A stretch of 64,000 bases of DNA from Streptomyces lincolnensis (GCF_001685355.1 NZ_CP016438.1:7192001-7256000); one strand, 5' to 3'. Positions 50,873-61,093 are shown, counted from the stretch's first letter. Translations and numbers: made by a program. Notes: generated by a model from the sequence alone, not told the origin.

Positions 50873-52411
50873 ATGCACAAGCCGGGCACTGCCACCCCGG
50901 ACAGGTTCGCGGCCCAGGAGCGCTTCGCGGACGGCGCGCAGTTCATCGCGGGCCGCCCGGCGAAGGGCACCTCCGGCCGGACGCACACGATCGTCGACCC
51001 GGCGACCGGCGAGGACGTGTACACGTACGAACTGGCCGGCACCGCCGACGTGGACGCGGCCGTCGCCGCCGCCCGCGCCGCGTTCCCGGGCTGGTCCTCG
51101 GCCACCCCCGGGGAACGCTCCGACGCCCTGCACCGCTTCGCCGCCGTGCTCGCCGACCGTGCCGAGGAGCTGGCCCGCGCCGAGTCCCTCCAGTGCGGCA
51201 AGCCGCTCAAGCTGACCCGTGAGTTCGACGTCCCGGGCACCATCGACAACACCGCCTTCTTCGCCGGTGCCGCCCGCCATCTCCAGGGACAGTCGGCCGG
51301 CGAGTACTCCGGCGACCACACCTCCTACGTCCGCCGCGAGCCCATCGGCGTCGTCGGCTCCATCGCCCCCTGGAACTACCCCCTTCAGATGGCCGCCTGG
51401 AAGATCCTCCCGGCGATCGCCGCGGGCAACACGATCGTCCTGAAGCCCGCCGAACTCACCCCGCTCACCTCGCTGCTGTTCGCGCGGGCCGCGACCGACG
51501 CCGGCCTCCCGGACGGCGTGATCAACATCGTCACGGGCACCGGCAAGGAGGCCGGCGAGCACCTCGTCGGCCATCCCGACGTGGCCATGACCTCCTTCAC
51601 CGGGTCCACCGCCGTCGGCAGGCGCGTCGCCGAGATCGCCACGGCCACCGTCAAGCGACTCCACCTGGAGCTCGGCGGCAAGGCGCCCTTCCTGGTCTTC
51701 GACGACGCCGACCTGGAGGCGGCCGTCCACGGAGCGGTCGCGGGCGCGCTCATCAACACCGGGCAGGACTGCACGGCCGCCACGCGCGCGTATGTGCAGC
51801 GGCCCCTCTACGAGGCGTTCGTCGAGCGGACGGCCGCCCTCATGGAGACCGTCCGGCTCGGCGACCCGTTCGCCGCGGGCACCGACCTCGGCCCGCTGAT
51901 CTCGCACGTCCAGCGGGACCGGGTCGCCGGATTCGTCGACCGGGCGCGTGCCTACGCGCGCGTGGTGACCGGCGGCGAGGCTCCCCAGGGGGATCTGAAG
52001 AACGGCGCGTACTACCGCCCCACCCTGATCGCGGATGCCGCCCAGGACAGCGAGATCGTCCAGTCCGAGATCTTCGGACCGGTCCTCGTGGTCCTGCCCT
52101 TCGACAGCGACGACGACGGGATCCGGCTGGCGAACGACACCCCCTACGGCCTCGCGGCCTCCGCCTGGAGCCGTGACGTCTACCGGGCCAACCGCGCCAC
52201 CCGCGAGATCAGGGCGGGCTGTGTGTGGGTCAACGACCACATCCCGATCATCAGCGAGATGCCCCACGGCGGCTATCGGGCCTCCGGCTTCGGCAAGGAC
52301 ATGTCTGCGTACTCCTTCGAGGAGTACACCCAGATCAAGCACGTCATGTTCGACAACACCGCGGTGCCCCGCAAGGACTGGCACCGCACGATCTTCGGGG
52401 ACCGGCTGTAA
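50873..52411 (+). CDS. Second gamma-aminobutyraldehyde dehydrogenase-like aldehyde dehydrogenase
   Basis: 512 residues from the ATG at 50873, with GGAGGAGAG upstream. Family motifs are IAPWNYPLQMAAWKILPAIA, catalytic Glu in HLELGGKAPFLVF and catalytic Cys in NTGQDCTAATR. It is clearly a paralogue of the enzyme at 39406-40845, with a longer N-terminus. Being placed directly before polyamine transporter genes, it probably oxidises aminobutanal or its gamma-glutamyl form. Confidence 0.92.
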   Translation: MHKPGTATPDRFAAQERFADGAQFIAGRPAKGTSGRTHTIVDPATGEDVYTYELAGTADVDAAVAAARAAFPGWSSATPGERSDALHRFAAVLADRAEELARAESLQCGKPLKLTREFDVPGTIDNTAFFAGAARHLQGQSAGEYSGDHTSYVRREPIGVVGSIAPWNYPLQMAAWKILPAIAAGNTIVLKPAELTPLTSLLFARAATDAGLPDGVINIVTGTGKEAGEHLVGHPDVAMTSFTGSTAVGRRVAEIATATVKRLHLELGGKAPFLVFDDADLEAAVHGAVAGALINTGQDCTAATRAYVQRPLYEAFVERTAALMETVRLGDPFAAGTDLGPLISHVQRDRVAGFVDRARAYARVVTGGEAPQGDLKNGAYYRPTLIADAAQDSEIVQSEIFGPVLVVLPFDSDDDGIRLANDTPYGLAASAWSRDVYRANRATREIRAGCVWVNDHIPIISEMPHGGYRASGFGKDMSAYSFEEYTQIKHVMFDNTAVPRKDWHRTIFGDRL

Positions 52412-52490
52412 CCGATTTCCGGCTACCGCCGGGTGACGTATCCAGGCCGCCCGACCCGCGGCCGCCTCATCCCGAAAGGGCACCACGCGC

Positions 52491-53738
52491 ATGGAGCAGT
52501 ACGAGCCCGACAGCCTGTCCCCGGCCCAGGTGGCCGCCATGCGGCGCAGCTTCCGTAACGGGCGCGCCTCCCTCACCCGCCGTTCCCTGCTGCGTGCCTC
52601 CGCGGGCGGCGCGCTCGCGGTCGGCGGTGTCGGGGGCCTGAGCGCCTGCGGCATCCCCGCGGCGGGCAGCACCCAGGGCGGAGTCTCCGCGGACGACCGC
52701 TCGGCCAGGGAGAAGACGGTGAACTTCTCCAACTGGACCGAGTACATGGACGTCGACGACAGCGGCAAGCGCCATCCGACGCTGGACCAGTTCACCCGGC
52801 GCACCGGTATCAAGGTCAAGTACACCGAGGACATCAACGACAACAACGAGTTCTTCGGCAAGATCAAGCCGCAGCTCGCCGCGGGCCAGGACACCGGCCG
52901 CGACCTGATCGTCCTCACCGACTGGCTGGCCGCCCGCCTGATCCGCCTGGGCTGGGTCCAGAAGCTGGACGCCTCCCACCTGCCCCACGCGTACGCCAAC
53001 CTGTCCGCGCAGTTCCGCGACCCGGACTGGGATCCGGGCCGCGCCTACTCGTACGTCTGGCAGGGCATCTCCACGGTCATCGCCTACAACAGGAAGGCCC
53101 TGGACGGCGTCGAGGTGAAGTCCGTCTCCGACCTGCTCGACAACCCCAGGCTCAAGGGGCGCGTCGGCTTCCTGTCGGAGATGCGCGACAGCATCGGCAT
53201 GACCCTGCTCGACATGGGCAAGGACCCGGCGCACTTCACAGCCGACGACTTCGACGCGGCGATCGCCCGCATCCAGAAGGGCGTCGACAAGGGCCAGATC
53301 CGCCGCTTCACCGGCAACGACTACACCGCGGACCTGAGCAGCGGCGACTTCGCGGCCTGCATCGCCTGGGCCGGTGACGTCGTACAGCTGAAGGCGGACA
53401 GCCCGGACATCGACTTCATCATCCCGGACAGCGGCTACATGACGTCGACCGACAACCTGCTGGTCCCCAACAAGGCCCGCCACAAGACGAACGCCGAACG
53501 GCTCATCGACTTCTACTACGAGCCGAAGCCGGCCGCCGAGCTCGCCGCGTACATCAACTACGTGTGTCCCGTCGACGGGGTGAAGGCCGAGCTGGAGAAG
53601 ATCGACGCGGATGCGGCGAACAACCCGCTGATCATCCCCGACAAGGCCATGGCCGCGAAGTCCCACGCCTTCCGCTCGCTGAGCTCGAAGGAAGAGACCG
53701 AGTTCGAAGAGAAGTTCGCGAAGCTGACTGGGGCGTGA
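52491..53738 (+). CDS. Spermidine/putrescine ABC transporter substrate-binding lipoprotein
   Basis: 415 residues. The N-terminus has a twin-arginine motif (LTRRSLLRASAGG) and a lipobox ending in Cys53 (VGGLSAC), so it is exported folded by Tat and then lipid-anchored. The PotD-type fold is seen in VNFSNWTEYMDVDD, YSYVWQGISTVIAYNRKALD and FVNYV-like late motifs (AAYINYVCPVDG). It delivers polyamines to the permeases encoded two genes on. Its stop overlaps the ATPase GTG. Confidence 0.93.
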   Translation: MEQYEPDSLSPAQVAAMRRSFRNGRASLTRRSLLRASAGGALAVGGVGGLSACGIPAAGSTQGGVSADDRSAREKTVNFSNWTEYMDVDDSGKRHPTLDQFTRRTGIKVKYTEDINDNNEFFGKIKPQLAAGQDTGRDLIVLTDWLAARLIRLGWVQKLDASHLPHAYANLSAQFRDPDWDPGRAYSYVWQGISTVIAYNRKALDGVEVKSVSDLLDNPRLKGRVGFLSEMRDSIGMTLLDMGKDPAHFTADDFDAAIARIQKGVDKGQIRRFTGNDYTADLSSGDFAACIAWAGDVVQLKADSPDIDFIIPDSGYMTSTDNLLVPNKARHKTNAERLIDFYYEPKPAAELAAYINYVCPVDGVKAELEKIDADAANNPLIIPDKAMAAKSHAFRSLSSKEETEFEEKFAKLTGA

Positions 53739-54916
53739 CCATCGTGACGAACAAGACCACAGAGGGCGGCGGCGATGTCCGCCTCGCCGGCATCGGCAAG
53801 ACCTACGGCTCCTTCACCGCCGTCCACCCGCTCGACCTGACCGTGCCGCAGGGCTCCTTCTTCGCCCTGCTCGGCGCCTCCGGCTGCGGAAAGACCACGA
53901 CCCTGCGCATGATCGCGGGGCTGGAGGAGCCCACGAGCGGCACCGTCCACCTCGGTGACCAGGAAGTCACCCGGCTCCCGCCCTACAAGCGGCCGGTGAA
54001 CACGGTCTTCCAGTCCTACGCCCTCTTCCCGCACCTCGACATCTTCGAGAACGTCGCCTTCGGTCTGCGCCGGCGCGGCATCAAGTCGGTGAAGAAGCAG
54101 GTCGGGGAGATGCTCGACCTGGTGCAGCTCGGCGAGCAGGCGCGCAAGAAGCCGCACCAGCTCTCGGGCGGCCAGCAGCAGCGGGTGGCCGTGGCGCGTG
54201 CGCTGATCAACCACCCCAAGGTGCTGCTCCTCGACGAGCCCCTCGGCGCCCTCGACCTCAAGCTGCGCCGTCAGATGCAGCTGGAGCTCAAGCGGATCCA
54301 GACCGAGGTCGGCATCACCTTCATCCATGTCACGCACGACCAGGAGGAGGCCATGACCATGGCCGACACGGTCGCCGTGATGAACGCGGGCCGCGTCGAA
54401 CAGCTCGGCTCGCCCGCCGACCTGTACGAGAACCCGAACACCACCTTCGTCGCCAACTTCCTCGGCACGTCGAACCTGATCGAGGCCGAGGTCGACTCCC
54501 GGAGCGGCGACGACATCGTGCTGAAGGCGGGCGGCGGCAAGCTCGTGCTCCCCGAGGCGCGCTGTTCCGCGCCCACGACGACCGGCGGCAAGGTGCTGGT
54601 GGGGGTCCGCCCCGAGAAGATCACCCTCACCCATGCCGACGAGGCGGGCGAGATCTCCGCGGGCCGCAACCGGATCACCGGGAGGATCGCCGACTCCAGT
54701 TTCATCGGCGTCTCCACGCAGTACGTCATCGACAGCCCCGTCTGTCCCGAGTTCGAGGTCTACGCCCAGAACATCGACCGGGACGCCCGGCTGGTGCCCG
54801 GCGCCGAGGTCGTCCTGCACTGGAACCCGGCGCACACCTTCGGTCTGGACGCTGCCCAGTCCCTGCTTGCTGGGACAACGGGCTCCGCCGGTATCCAGGA
54901 AGAGGCGGCGGTCTGA
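53735..54916 (+). CDS. Spermidine/putrescine ABC transporter ATP-binding protein
   Basis: 393 residues from the GTG at 53735. Walker [11 protein letters not shown]-loop [12 protein letters not shown], signature [16 protein letters not shown], Walker [13 protein letters not shown] and switch His in [11 protein letters not shown] are standard. A TOBE-type C-domain ([10 protein letters not shown]) fits PotA. It overlaps both neighbours (GTGA before, ATG at the stop after), so the operon is tightly coupled. Confidence 0.94.
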   Translation: MTIVTNKTTEGGGDVRLAGIGKTYGSFTAVHPLDLTVPQGSFFALLGASGCGKTTTLRMIAGLEEPTSGTVHLGDQEVTRLPPYKRPVNTVFQSYALFPHLDIFENVAFGLRRRGIKSVKKQVGEMLDLVQLGEQARKKPHQLSGGQQQRVAVARALINHPKVLLLDEPLGALDLKLRRQMQLELKRIQTEVGITFIHVTHDQEEAMTMADTVAVMNAGRVEQLGSPADLYENPNTTFVANFLGTSNLIEAEVDSRSGDDIVLKAGGGKLVLPEARCSAPTTTGGKVLVGVRPEKITLTHADEAGEISAGRNRITGRIADSSFIGVSTQYVIDSPVCPEFEVYAQNIDRDARLVPGAEVVLHWNPAHTFGLDAAQSLLAGTTGSAGIQEEAAV

Positions 54917-55845
54917 TGGCGACGCTCACCGAGGCGCCGCCGCCTCTCACCCCGACGGCTCCCGAGAAGAAGCCCCCGCGCAGAAGAGGCCGCTTCACGC
55001 CGTACTGGCTGCTGCTGCCCGGCATCCTGTGGCTGCTGGTCTTCTTCGCGCTGCCGATGATCTACCAGGCCTCCACGTCCGTGCAGACGGGCTCCCTGGA
55101 GGAGGGCTACAAGGTCACCTGGCACTTCGTGACCTACTGGGACGCGCTGAGCGAGTACTGGCCGCAGTTCCTGCGCTCGGTCGCCTACGCGGCCGCCGCG
55201 ACGGTGCTGTGTCTGGTGCTCGGCTACCCGCTGGCGTACCTCATCGCCTTCCGCGCGGGCCGCTGGCGGAACCTGATCATGATCCTGGTGATCGCGCCGT
55301 TCTTCACCAGCTTCCTGATCCGCACCCTCGCCTGGAAGACGATCCTCGCGGACGGCGGCCCGGTCGTCGGCGCCCTCAACACGCTGCACGTCCTGGACGT
55401 CACCAACTGGCTCGGCTGGACGGCCGGCGACCGGGTGCTGGCCACACCGCTCGCCGTCGTGTGCGGTCTGACGTACAACTTCCTGCCGTTCATGATCCTG
55501 CCGCTCTACACGTCGCTGGAGCGCATCGACGGACGGCTGCACGAGGCGGCCGGCGACCTGTACGCCAGACCGATCACCGTCTTCCGCAAGGTCACCTTCC
55601 CGCTGTCGATGCCGGGCGTGGTCTCCGGGACGCTGCTGACCTTCATCCCGGCGGCCGGCGACTACGTCAACGCGGACCTGCTCGGCTCCACCGACACCCG
55701 CATGATCGGAAACGTCATCCAGTCCCAGTTCCTGCGGATTCTCGACTATCCGACGGCGGCGGCACTCTCCTTCATCCTCATGGCCGCGATCCTCGTCATG
55801 GTCACGGTCTACATCCGCAGGTCCGGCACGGAGGATCTGGTCTAG
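54916..55845 (+). CDS. Spermidine/putrescine ABC transporter permease 1 (PotB-like)
   Basis: 309 residues with six membrane segments. The N-terminal segment reads YWLLLPGILWLLVFFALPMI. The EAA loop LHEAAGDLYARPITVFRKVT contacts the ATPase. PotB-like features include IRTLAWKTILADGGPV. The ATG overlaps the stop of the ATPase gene. Confidence 0.93.
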   Translation: MATLTEAPPPLTPTAPEKKPPRRRGRFTPYWLLLPGILWLLVFFALPMIYQASTSVQTGSLEEGYKVTWHFVTYWDALSEYWPQFLRSVAYAAAATVLCLVLGYPLAYLIAFRAGRWRNLIMILVIAPFFTSFLIRTLAWKTILADGGPVVGALNTLHVLDVTNWLGWTAGDRVLATPLAVVCGLTYNFLPFMILPLYTSLERIDGRLHEAAGDLYARPITVFRKVTFPLSMPGVVSGTLLTFIPAAGDYVNADLLGSTDTRMIGNVIQSQFLRILDYPTAAALSFILMAAILVMVTVYIRRSGTEDLV

Positions 55846-56646
55846 ATGCCCTTCCTCAACTGGCTCAAGCGCCACTTCGTCGTCATCGCGGGACTGCTGA
55901 CCCTCGGCTATCTCCTGCTGCCGAACGTCGTCGTCACGGTGTTCTCCTTCAACAGACCGAAGGGGCGCTTCAACTACGAGTGGCAGCAGTTCTCCACGGA
56001 CGCCTGGAAGGACCCGTGCGGGGTCTCCGACCTGTGCGGCTCCCTGTCGGTCAGCCTCCAGATCGCCTTCTGGGCGACGCTCGGCGCGACCGCCCTCGGC
56101 ACGCTGATCGCCTTCGCGCTGGTCCGCTACCGCTTCCGCGCCCGGGGCGCCGTCAACTCGCTGATCTTCCTGCCGATGGCGATGCCCGAGGTCGTCATGG
56201 CGGCCTCGCTGCTCACCCTGTTCCTCAACATGGGCGCCCAGCTGGGCTTCTGGACGATCCTCATCGCCCACATCATGTTCTGCCTGAGCTTCGTCGTCAC
56301 GGCGGTGAAGGCGAGGGTGATGTCGATGGACCCACGGCTGGAACAAGCGGCCCAGGACCTGTACGCGGGCCCCTTCCAGACCTTCATCAGGGTCACACTC
56401 CCGATCGCCGCTCCCGGAATCGCGGCGGGCGCGCTGCTCGCCTTCGCGCTCTCCTTCGACGACTTCATCATCACCAACTTCAACGCGGGCTCGACCGTCA
56501 CCTTCCCCATGTTCGTCTGGGGTTCGGCCCAGCGCGGCACGCCCGTCCAGATCAACGTCATCGGTACGGCCATGTTCCTCGTCGCCGTGCTGCTGGTCCT
56601 GGCCTCCATGGTCATCAGCAATCGCCGCAACAGACAAAAGGCATAG
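55846..56646 (+). CDS. Spermidine/putrescine ABC transporter permease 2 (PotC-like)
   Basis: 266 residues, six membrane segments. PotC features are YLLLPNVVVTVFSFNRPKGR, LIFLPMAMPEVVMAASLLTL and the EAA-type loop LEQAAQDLYAGPFQTFIRVT, followed by SFDDFIITNFNAG. It starts directly after the stop of the PotB-like gene. Confidence 0.93.
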   Translation: MPFLNWLKRHFVVIAGLLTLGYLLLPNVVVTVFSFNRPKGRFNYEWQQFSTDAWKDPCGVSDLCGSLSVSLQIAFWATLGATALGTLIAFALVRYRFRARGAVNSLIFLPMAMPEVVMAASLLTLFLNMGAQLGFWTILIAHIMFCLSFVVTAVKARVMSMDPRLEQAAQDLYAGPFQTFIRVTLPIAAPGIAAGALLAFALSFDDFIITNFNAGSTVTFPMFVWGSAQRGTPVQINVIGTAMFLVAVLLVLASMVISNRRNRQKA

Positions 56647-56649
56647 GCC

Positions 56650-58050
56650 GTGAACCGGACCAAGGCACTGTCGGACGCCCAGCCGGTCCCGTACTGGCTG
56701 GACGACCCCGAAAAGCCCCGCCCCGAACCCGCGCTCACCGGCGCCGAGACCTGTGACCTGCTGGTCGTCGGCGGCGGCTACAGCGGACTGTGGACCGCGC
56801 TGAACGCCAAGGAGCGCGACCCGCGACGGGACGTCGTCCTGCTGGAGGGCCGCGAGGTGGGCTGGGCCGCCTCCGGCCGCAACGGCGGCTTCTGCGCCGC
56901 CTCCCTCACCCACGGTCTGGCCAACGGACTGACCCGCTGGCCCCGGGAGATCCACCGGCTCCAGGAGCTGGGCGCCCGCAACCTCGACGAGATCGAGAAG
57001 GCGGTCGCCCGGCACGACCTGGACTGCGACTTCGAGCGCACCGGTGAGATCGACGTGGCGACCGAGCCGTACCAGGCGAGGGAACTGCGCGACTGGTACG
57101 AGGAGATGCGGCGCCAGGGCCTCGCCGACGGCGTCGACCTCCTGGACGCCGAAGCGGTGCGGGAACAAGTCGACTCACCGACATTCGAGGCGGGCCTGTG
57201 GGACCGCCGGGGCGTGGCCATGCTCCACCCCGCCAAGCTCGCCTGGGGCCTGAAGCGGGCCTGCCTGCGCCTCGGCGTCCGCCTCTACGAGCACACCCCC
57301 GCGCTCGATCTGAAGCCCTACGGCGCCGGCATGGCCGTACGCACTCCCTACGGCTCGGTCCGTGCCCGCAAGGTGGCGCTCGGCACCAACATCTTCCCGA
57401 GCCTGGTCAGACGCGTCCGGGCGTACACCGTGCCGGTCTACGACTACGCGCTGATGACCGAGCCGCTGACCGCCGGGCAACGGGAGGCGATCGGCTGGCG
57501 CAACCGCCAGGGCTTCGGGGACAGCGCCAACCAGTTCCACTACTTCCGGCTGTCCGCCGACCACCGGATCCTGTGGGGCGGTTACGACGCCGTGTACCCC
57601 TACGGCGGCCGGGTGCGGGCCGAGTACGACGACCGACCGGAGACGTACGCCAAGCTCGCCGAGCACTTCTTCACCTGCTTCCCGCAACTGGAGGACGTCC
57701 GCTTCACGCACGCCTGGGGCGGCGCGATCGACACCTGCTCGCGCTTCTCGGCGTTCTTCGGCACCGCCCACCACGGCAAGGTGGCGTACGCGGCCGGGTA
57801 CACGGGCCTGGGTGTGGGCGCGACCCGTTTCGGCGCCGACGTGATGCTCGACCTGCTGGCGGGGGAGCGCACCGAGCGGACCTCGCTGGAGATGGTCCGC
57901 AGGAAGCCGCTGCCCTTCCCGCCGGAGCCCTTCGCCTGGACCGGCATCGCGCTCACCAAGTGGTCGCTGGCCCGGGCGGACGCTCATGGCGGCCGGCGCA
58001 ACCTGTGGCTGCGGACCATGGACCGGCTCGGGCTCGGCTTCGACAGCTGA
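56650..58050 (+). CDS. FAD-dependent amine oxidoreductase, gamma-glutamylputrescine oxidase-like
   Basis: 466 residues of the DadA/PuuB group. It has an N-terminal dinucleotide-binding motif (LLVVGGGYSGLWTALNAKE), VGWAASGRNGGFCAASLTHG (flavin region, typical of PuuB-like enzymes) and a late FAD segment (AYAAGYTGLGVGATRFGADV). It would oxidise an amine, most likely putrescine or gamma-glutamylputrescine, to the aldehyde used by the dehydrogenase at the head of this cluster. The GTG lies three bases after the permease stop. Confidence 0.9.
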   Translation: MNRTKALSDAQPVPYWLDDPEKPRPEPALTGAETCDLLVVGGGYSGLWTALNAKERDPRRDVVLLEGREVGWAASGRNGGFCAASLTHGLANGLTRWPREIHRLQELGARNLDEIEKAVARHDLDCDFERTGEIDVATEPYQARELRDWYEEMRRQGLADGVDLLDAEAVREQVDSPTFEAGLWDRRGVAMLHPAKLAWGLKRACLRLGVRLYEHTPALDLKPYGAGMAVRTPYGSVRARKVALGTNIFPSLVRRVRAYTVPVYDYALMTEPLTAGQREAIGWRNRQGFGDSANQFHYFRLSADHRILWGGYDAVYPYGGRVRAEYDDRPETYAKLAEHFFTCFPQLEDVRFTHAWGGAIDTCSRFSAFFGTAHHGKVAYAAGYTGLGVGATRFGADVMLDLLAGERTERTSLEMVRRKPLPFPPEPFAWTGIALTKWSLARADAHGGRRNLWLRTMDRLGLGFDS

Positions 58051-58175
58051 CGACCGCGCCCCTGGTGTGATCCGGTTCACTCGGACGGGGTGCCGGAACC
58101 CGCGTAATGCCTGCCGGGAGACCTCCCTCTCCTTCGTGACGCGACCCGCGTCCGAACACAAAGGGAGGTCCCCTC

Positions 58176-58625
58176 ATGACTGGGGCGAAGACGGCTGTGG
58201 AGTGGCTGGCATCCGTCGCACCGGATCCAGAGGCCTGCCGCTGGGAGTGGGAGCGCAACCCCCTCGGGGTCGCGCTGCTGCCCGCGGGCAAGGCCTGGGA
58301 CGTACTGATCCTGCGGGCCGAGCTCGGCTACCCGACGCTCGACGTCCTCACCCGCATCCTCGACCGGCCCGGCCCGGTGCTGGTCGACTTCGGTGACGCC
58401 CGGATGGGCTTCTTCGTGCCGCCGGGCACCGCGGCCCGCTGGGTCGGCACGGGTATCCGTACGGCCGGCGCCGGCACCTGGATCGTGGTGCCGTACCCGG
58501 GCCGGGTGGCCGGTGGCGGGGTCCGCTGGCTGGTGCCTCCGGACGGCTCCGGCACCCTCACCGACCCGGCACTGCTGGAACTGGCGATGCACGAGGCGGC
58601 GGCGGGCCTGGCCACGGAGGACTAG
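58176..58625 (+). CDS. Conserved hypothetical protein
   Basis: 149 residues from the ATG at 58176, with AAGGGAGG upstream, which is a strong site. It reads KTAVEWLASVAPDPEACRWE, LLPAGKAWDVLILRAELGYP and FFVPPGTAARWVGTGIRTAG, with no signal or membrane segment. The pattern recalls the N-terminal fold of primase-polymerase-like conserved Streptomyces proteins, but catalytic motifs are missing. Function unknown. Confidence 0.75.
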   Translation: MTGAKTAVEWLASVAPDPEACRWEWERNPLGVALLPAGKAWDVLILRAELGYPTLDVLTRILDRPGPVLVDFGDARMGFFVPPGTAARWVGTGIRTAGAGTWIVVPYPGRVAGGGVRWLVPPDGSGTLTDPALLELAMHEAAAGLATED

Positions 58626-58708
58626 GAACCGCCCCCGGCGGATCACCGGATCACGTCGGCCGCCCGTGCGGCCGACGCGGAGCGGGTCCTCGAAGGTCCC
58701 GTGGGCGG

Positions 58709-59545
58709 CTACCTCTGCGGCCGGCCGGGCGTCCCCCGCCCGAGGAACAGCCACAGCGACGAGAGCAGCACCGCACACAGACACCAACTGGCCACCACGT
58801 CCAGCGGCCAGTGGTAGCCGCGGCGGACCAGACCGAAGGACACGCCCAGGACGAGGGCGGCACACAGGGCGAGGAGCAGACGGCGGGCTGCCGTCGAGCG
58901 GAGCCAGGGGAGCAGCAGCAGAGTCGCGCCGCCGTAGGCGACGGCGGCCGTGGCGGTGTGCCCTGAGGGGTAGTAGCCGGTGGCGGGCGGCACGACAGGG
59001 GTGCCGGGACGGTCGGTGAGCTCCTTGAGGGGGACGACCAGCGCCGGGACCAGAACCATCAGGAGGGCCGCCGCGAGGGGCGCGACCCACCATCGGTCTG
59101 TACCCATACGGCGGGAGCGCCAGGCCGTGTACACCAGGGCCACCGCCAGGACCGGGACCGCGACCTGGATGTTGCCGAGGTCGGCGAGGAGTTCGGAGGC
59201 CCGGTCCGGATGGACCAGGGCACGGCTGAGGCCCTCGTCCACGCGCAGCAGCGGGCCGTCGGCCACGACCTGCCAGGTGATCAGCGCGAAGAGGAGGGCC
59301 GGAAGCCCGAGAAGGAAGAAGAGGGAGGTCGGCCGCCCCGGAACAGGGGGGGTGGTTCCGGGGCGGCCGAACGGATCGGATGGTCGCGCGCCCCGGGGGG
59401 TTTGGGGCGGGCGACTGTCCGATCGGTGAGGAGATCCGGAGCCGGAGGCTCCGTTTGTGTGCGCGAGGGCACGACCAGATCGAAGCTGGGGAGGCCCCGA
59501 CCTGAGATCGCCCGCGGTTTCCCGCGGACGGGGTGTATCTCTCAT
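58709..59545 (-). CDS. PAP2-family membrane phosphatase
   Basis: 278 residues from the ATG at 59545. A proline-rich, positively charged N-tail (about 75 residues) is followed by six membrane segments. The three phosphatase motifs are VPLKELTDRPG (KxxxxxxRP), YYPSGHTAT (PSGH) and VRRGYHWPLDVV (RxxxxHxxxD with SR changed to RR). It would dephosphorylate a lipid phosphate such as undecaprenyl or phosphatidate phosphate. TAGGTT, eight bases before the ATG, may be a -10 box for a leaderless mRNA. Confidence 0.88.
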   Translation of the reverse strand: MRDTPRPRETAGDLRSGPPQLRSGRALAHTNGASGSGSPHRSDSRPPQTPRGARPSDPFGRPGTTPPVPGRPTSLFFLLGLPALLFALITWQVVADGPLLRVDEGLSRALVHPDRASELLADLGNIQVAVPVLAVALVYTAWRSRRMGTDRWWVAPLAAALLMVLVPALVVPLKELTDRPGTPVVPPATGYYPSGHTATAAVAYGGATLLLLPWLRSTAARRLLLALCAALVLGVSFGLVRRGYHWPLDVVASWCLCAVLLSSLWLFLGRGTPGRPQR

Positions 59546-59758
59546 CTGGATAGAACCTACGACAGGCGATGGGCACAGGACAGGCGGAATCGAATCCTCC
59601 CATCCACCTCGCACACCTTCTTCACACGCTCTGCCTCTCGCCGCCGCAGCACCGGAATTTCGTGCGAAGTGTGGGGCTGGGGCGGGTGGGACGGAAGGGG
59701 AGACTCCGCATCCGACCTGCGGTGTTTCCCCTGGGGCCCCGATGCGGGCGAGGCCGGC

Positions 59759-61093
59759 TCAGATCCGGGCGAAGGCCTGCTCGATGATGTCGAGGCCCTC
59801 GTTCAGCAGGTCCTCGCCGATGACGAGCGGCGGCAGGAAGCGCAGCACGTTGCCGTAGGTGCCACAGGTCAGGACCAGCAGCCCCTCGGCGTGGCAGGCC
59901 TTGGCGAGCGCGGCGGTCGCCTCCGGGTTCGGCTCCTTGCCGGCGCGGTCCCTGACCAGCTCGATGGCGATCATCGCGCCACGGCCCCGGATGTCACCGA
60001 TGATGTCGAACTTCTCGGCCATGGCGGTCAGGCGGGCCTTCATCGTGGCCTCGATCGCCTTCGCCCTCGTGTTGAGGTCCAGCTCCTTCATCGTCTCGAT
60101 CGAGCCGAGCGCACCCGCGCAGGCGACCGGGTTGCCGCCGTAGGTGCCGCCCAGGCCGCCCGCGTGCGCGGCGTCCATGATCTCGGCGCGGCCGGTCACG
60201 GCGGCGAGCGGCAGACCGCCCGCGATGCCCTTGGCCGTGGTGATCAGGTCCGGGACGATGCCCTCGTCCTCGCACGCGAACCACTGGCCGGTGCGGCAGA
60301 AACCGGACTGGATCTCGTCGGCGACGAAGACGATGCCGTGGTCCGAGGCGAACTGCCTGAGTGCGGGCAGGAAGCCCTTCGCCGGCTCGATGAAGCCGCC
60401 CTCGCCGAGCACCGGCTCGATGATGATCGCGGCCACGTTCTCGGGGCCGACCTGCTTGGTGATCTGGTCGACGGCCTGCGCGGCGGCCTCCGGCCCCGCG
60501 TTGTCCGGACCGGTCGGCCAGCGGTAGCCGTACGCCATCGGCATCCGGTAGACCTCGGGCGCGAACGGACCGAAGCCGTGCTTGTACGGCATGTTCTTCG
60601 CCGTCAGCGCCATCGTGAGGTTGGTGCGCCCGTGGTAGCCGTGGTCGAAGACGACGACCGCCTGGCGCTTCGTGTACGCGCGGGCGATCTTCACGGCGTT
60701 CTCCACGGCCTCGGCACCGCTGTTGAACAGGGCCGACTTCTTGGCGTGGTCACCCGGGGTCAGCTCCGCGAGCGCCTCGGCGACCTCCACATAGCCCTCG
60801 TACGGCGTGACCATGAAACAGGTGTGGGTGAAGTCGGCGAGCTGCGCCGAGGCCCGGCGTACGACGGCCTCGGCGGAGGCGCCGACGGAGGTCACGGCGA
60901 TGCCGGAGCCGAAGTCGATCAGACGGTTGCCGTCGACGTCCTCGATGATGCCGCCGCCCGCGCGCGCGGTGAACACCGGCAGCACGGACCCCACGCCCTG
61001 CGCGACCGAGGCGAGACGGCGGGCCTGGAGTTCCTGCGACTTCGGGCCGGGGATGGCGGTGACGACGCGGCGCTCCTGCGGAACTGCGGTCAT
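59759..61093 (-). CDS. gabT: 4-aminobutyrate aminotransferase
   Basis: 444 residues from the ATG at 61093. GabT motifs are DFGSGIAVTSVGASAEAVVR, ALFNSGAEAVENAVKIARAY, FDHGYHGRTNLTMALTAKNM, FVADEIQSGFCRTG and the PLP-lysine segment TTAKGIAGGLPLAAVTGR. It transfers the amino group of GABA to 2-oxoglutarate, giving succinate semialdehyde, which completes the putrescine route encoded by the neighbouring genes. The 213 bases downstream, towards the PAP2 gene, hold no gene. Confidence 0.94.
   Translation of the reverse strand: MTAVPQERRVVTAIPGPKSQELQARRLASVAQGVGSVLPVFTARAGGGIIEDVDGNRLIDFGSGIAVTSVGASAEAVVRRASAQLADFTHTCFMVTPYEGYVEVAEALAELTPGDHAKKSALFNSGAEAVENAVKIARAYTKRQAVVVFDHGYHGRTNLTMALTAKNMPYKHGFGPFAPEVYRMPMAYGYRWPTGPDNAGPEAAAQAVDQITKQVGPENVAAIIIEPVLGEGGFIEPAKGFLPALRQFASDHGIVFVADEIQSGFCRTGQWFACEDEGIVPDLITTAKGIAGGLPLAAVTGRAEIMDAAHAGGLGGTYGGNPVACAGALGSIETMKELDLNTRAKAIEATMKARLTAMAEKFDIIGDIRGRGAMIAIELVRDRAGKEPNPEATAALAKACHAEGLLVLTCGTYGNVLRFLPPLVIGEDLLNEGLDIIEQAFARI

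Noticed and set aside
58626..58708. Possible terminator between the hypothetical gene and the PAP2 gene
   Set aside because: The region is short and G+C-rich with several weak pairings, but no clear stem stands out.
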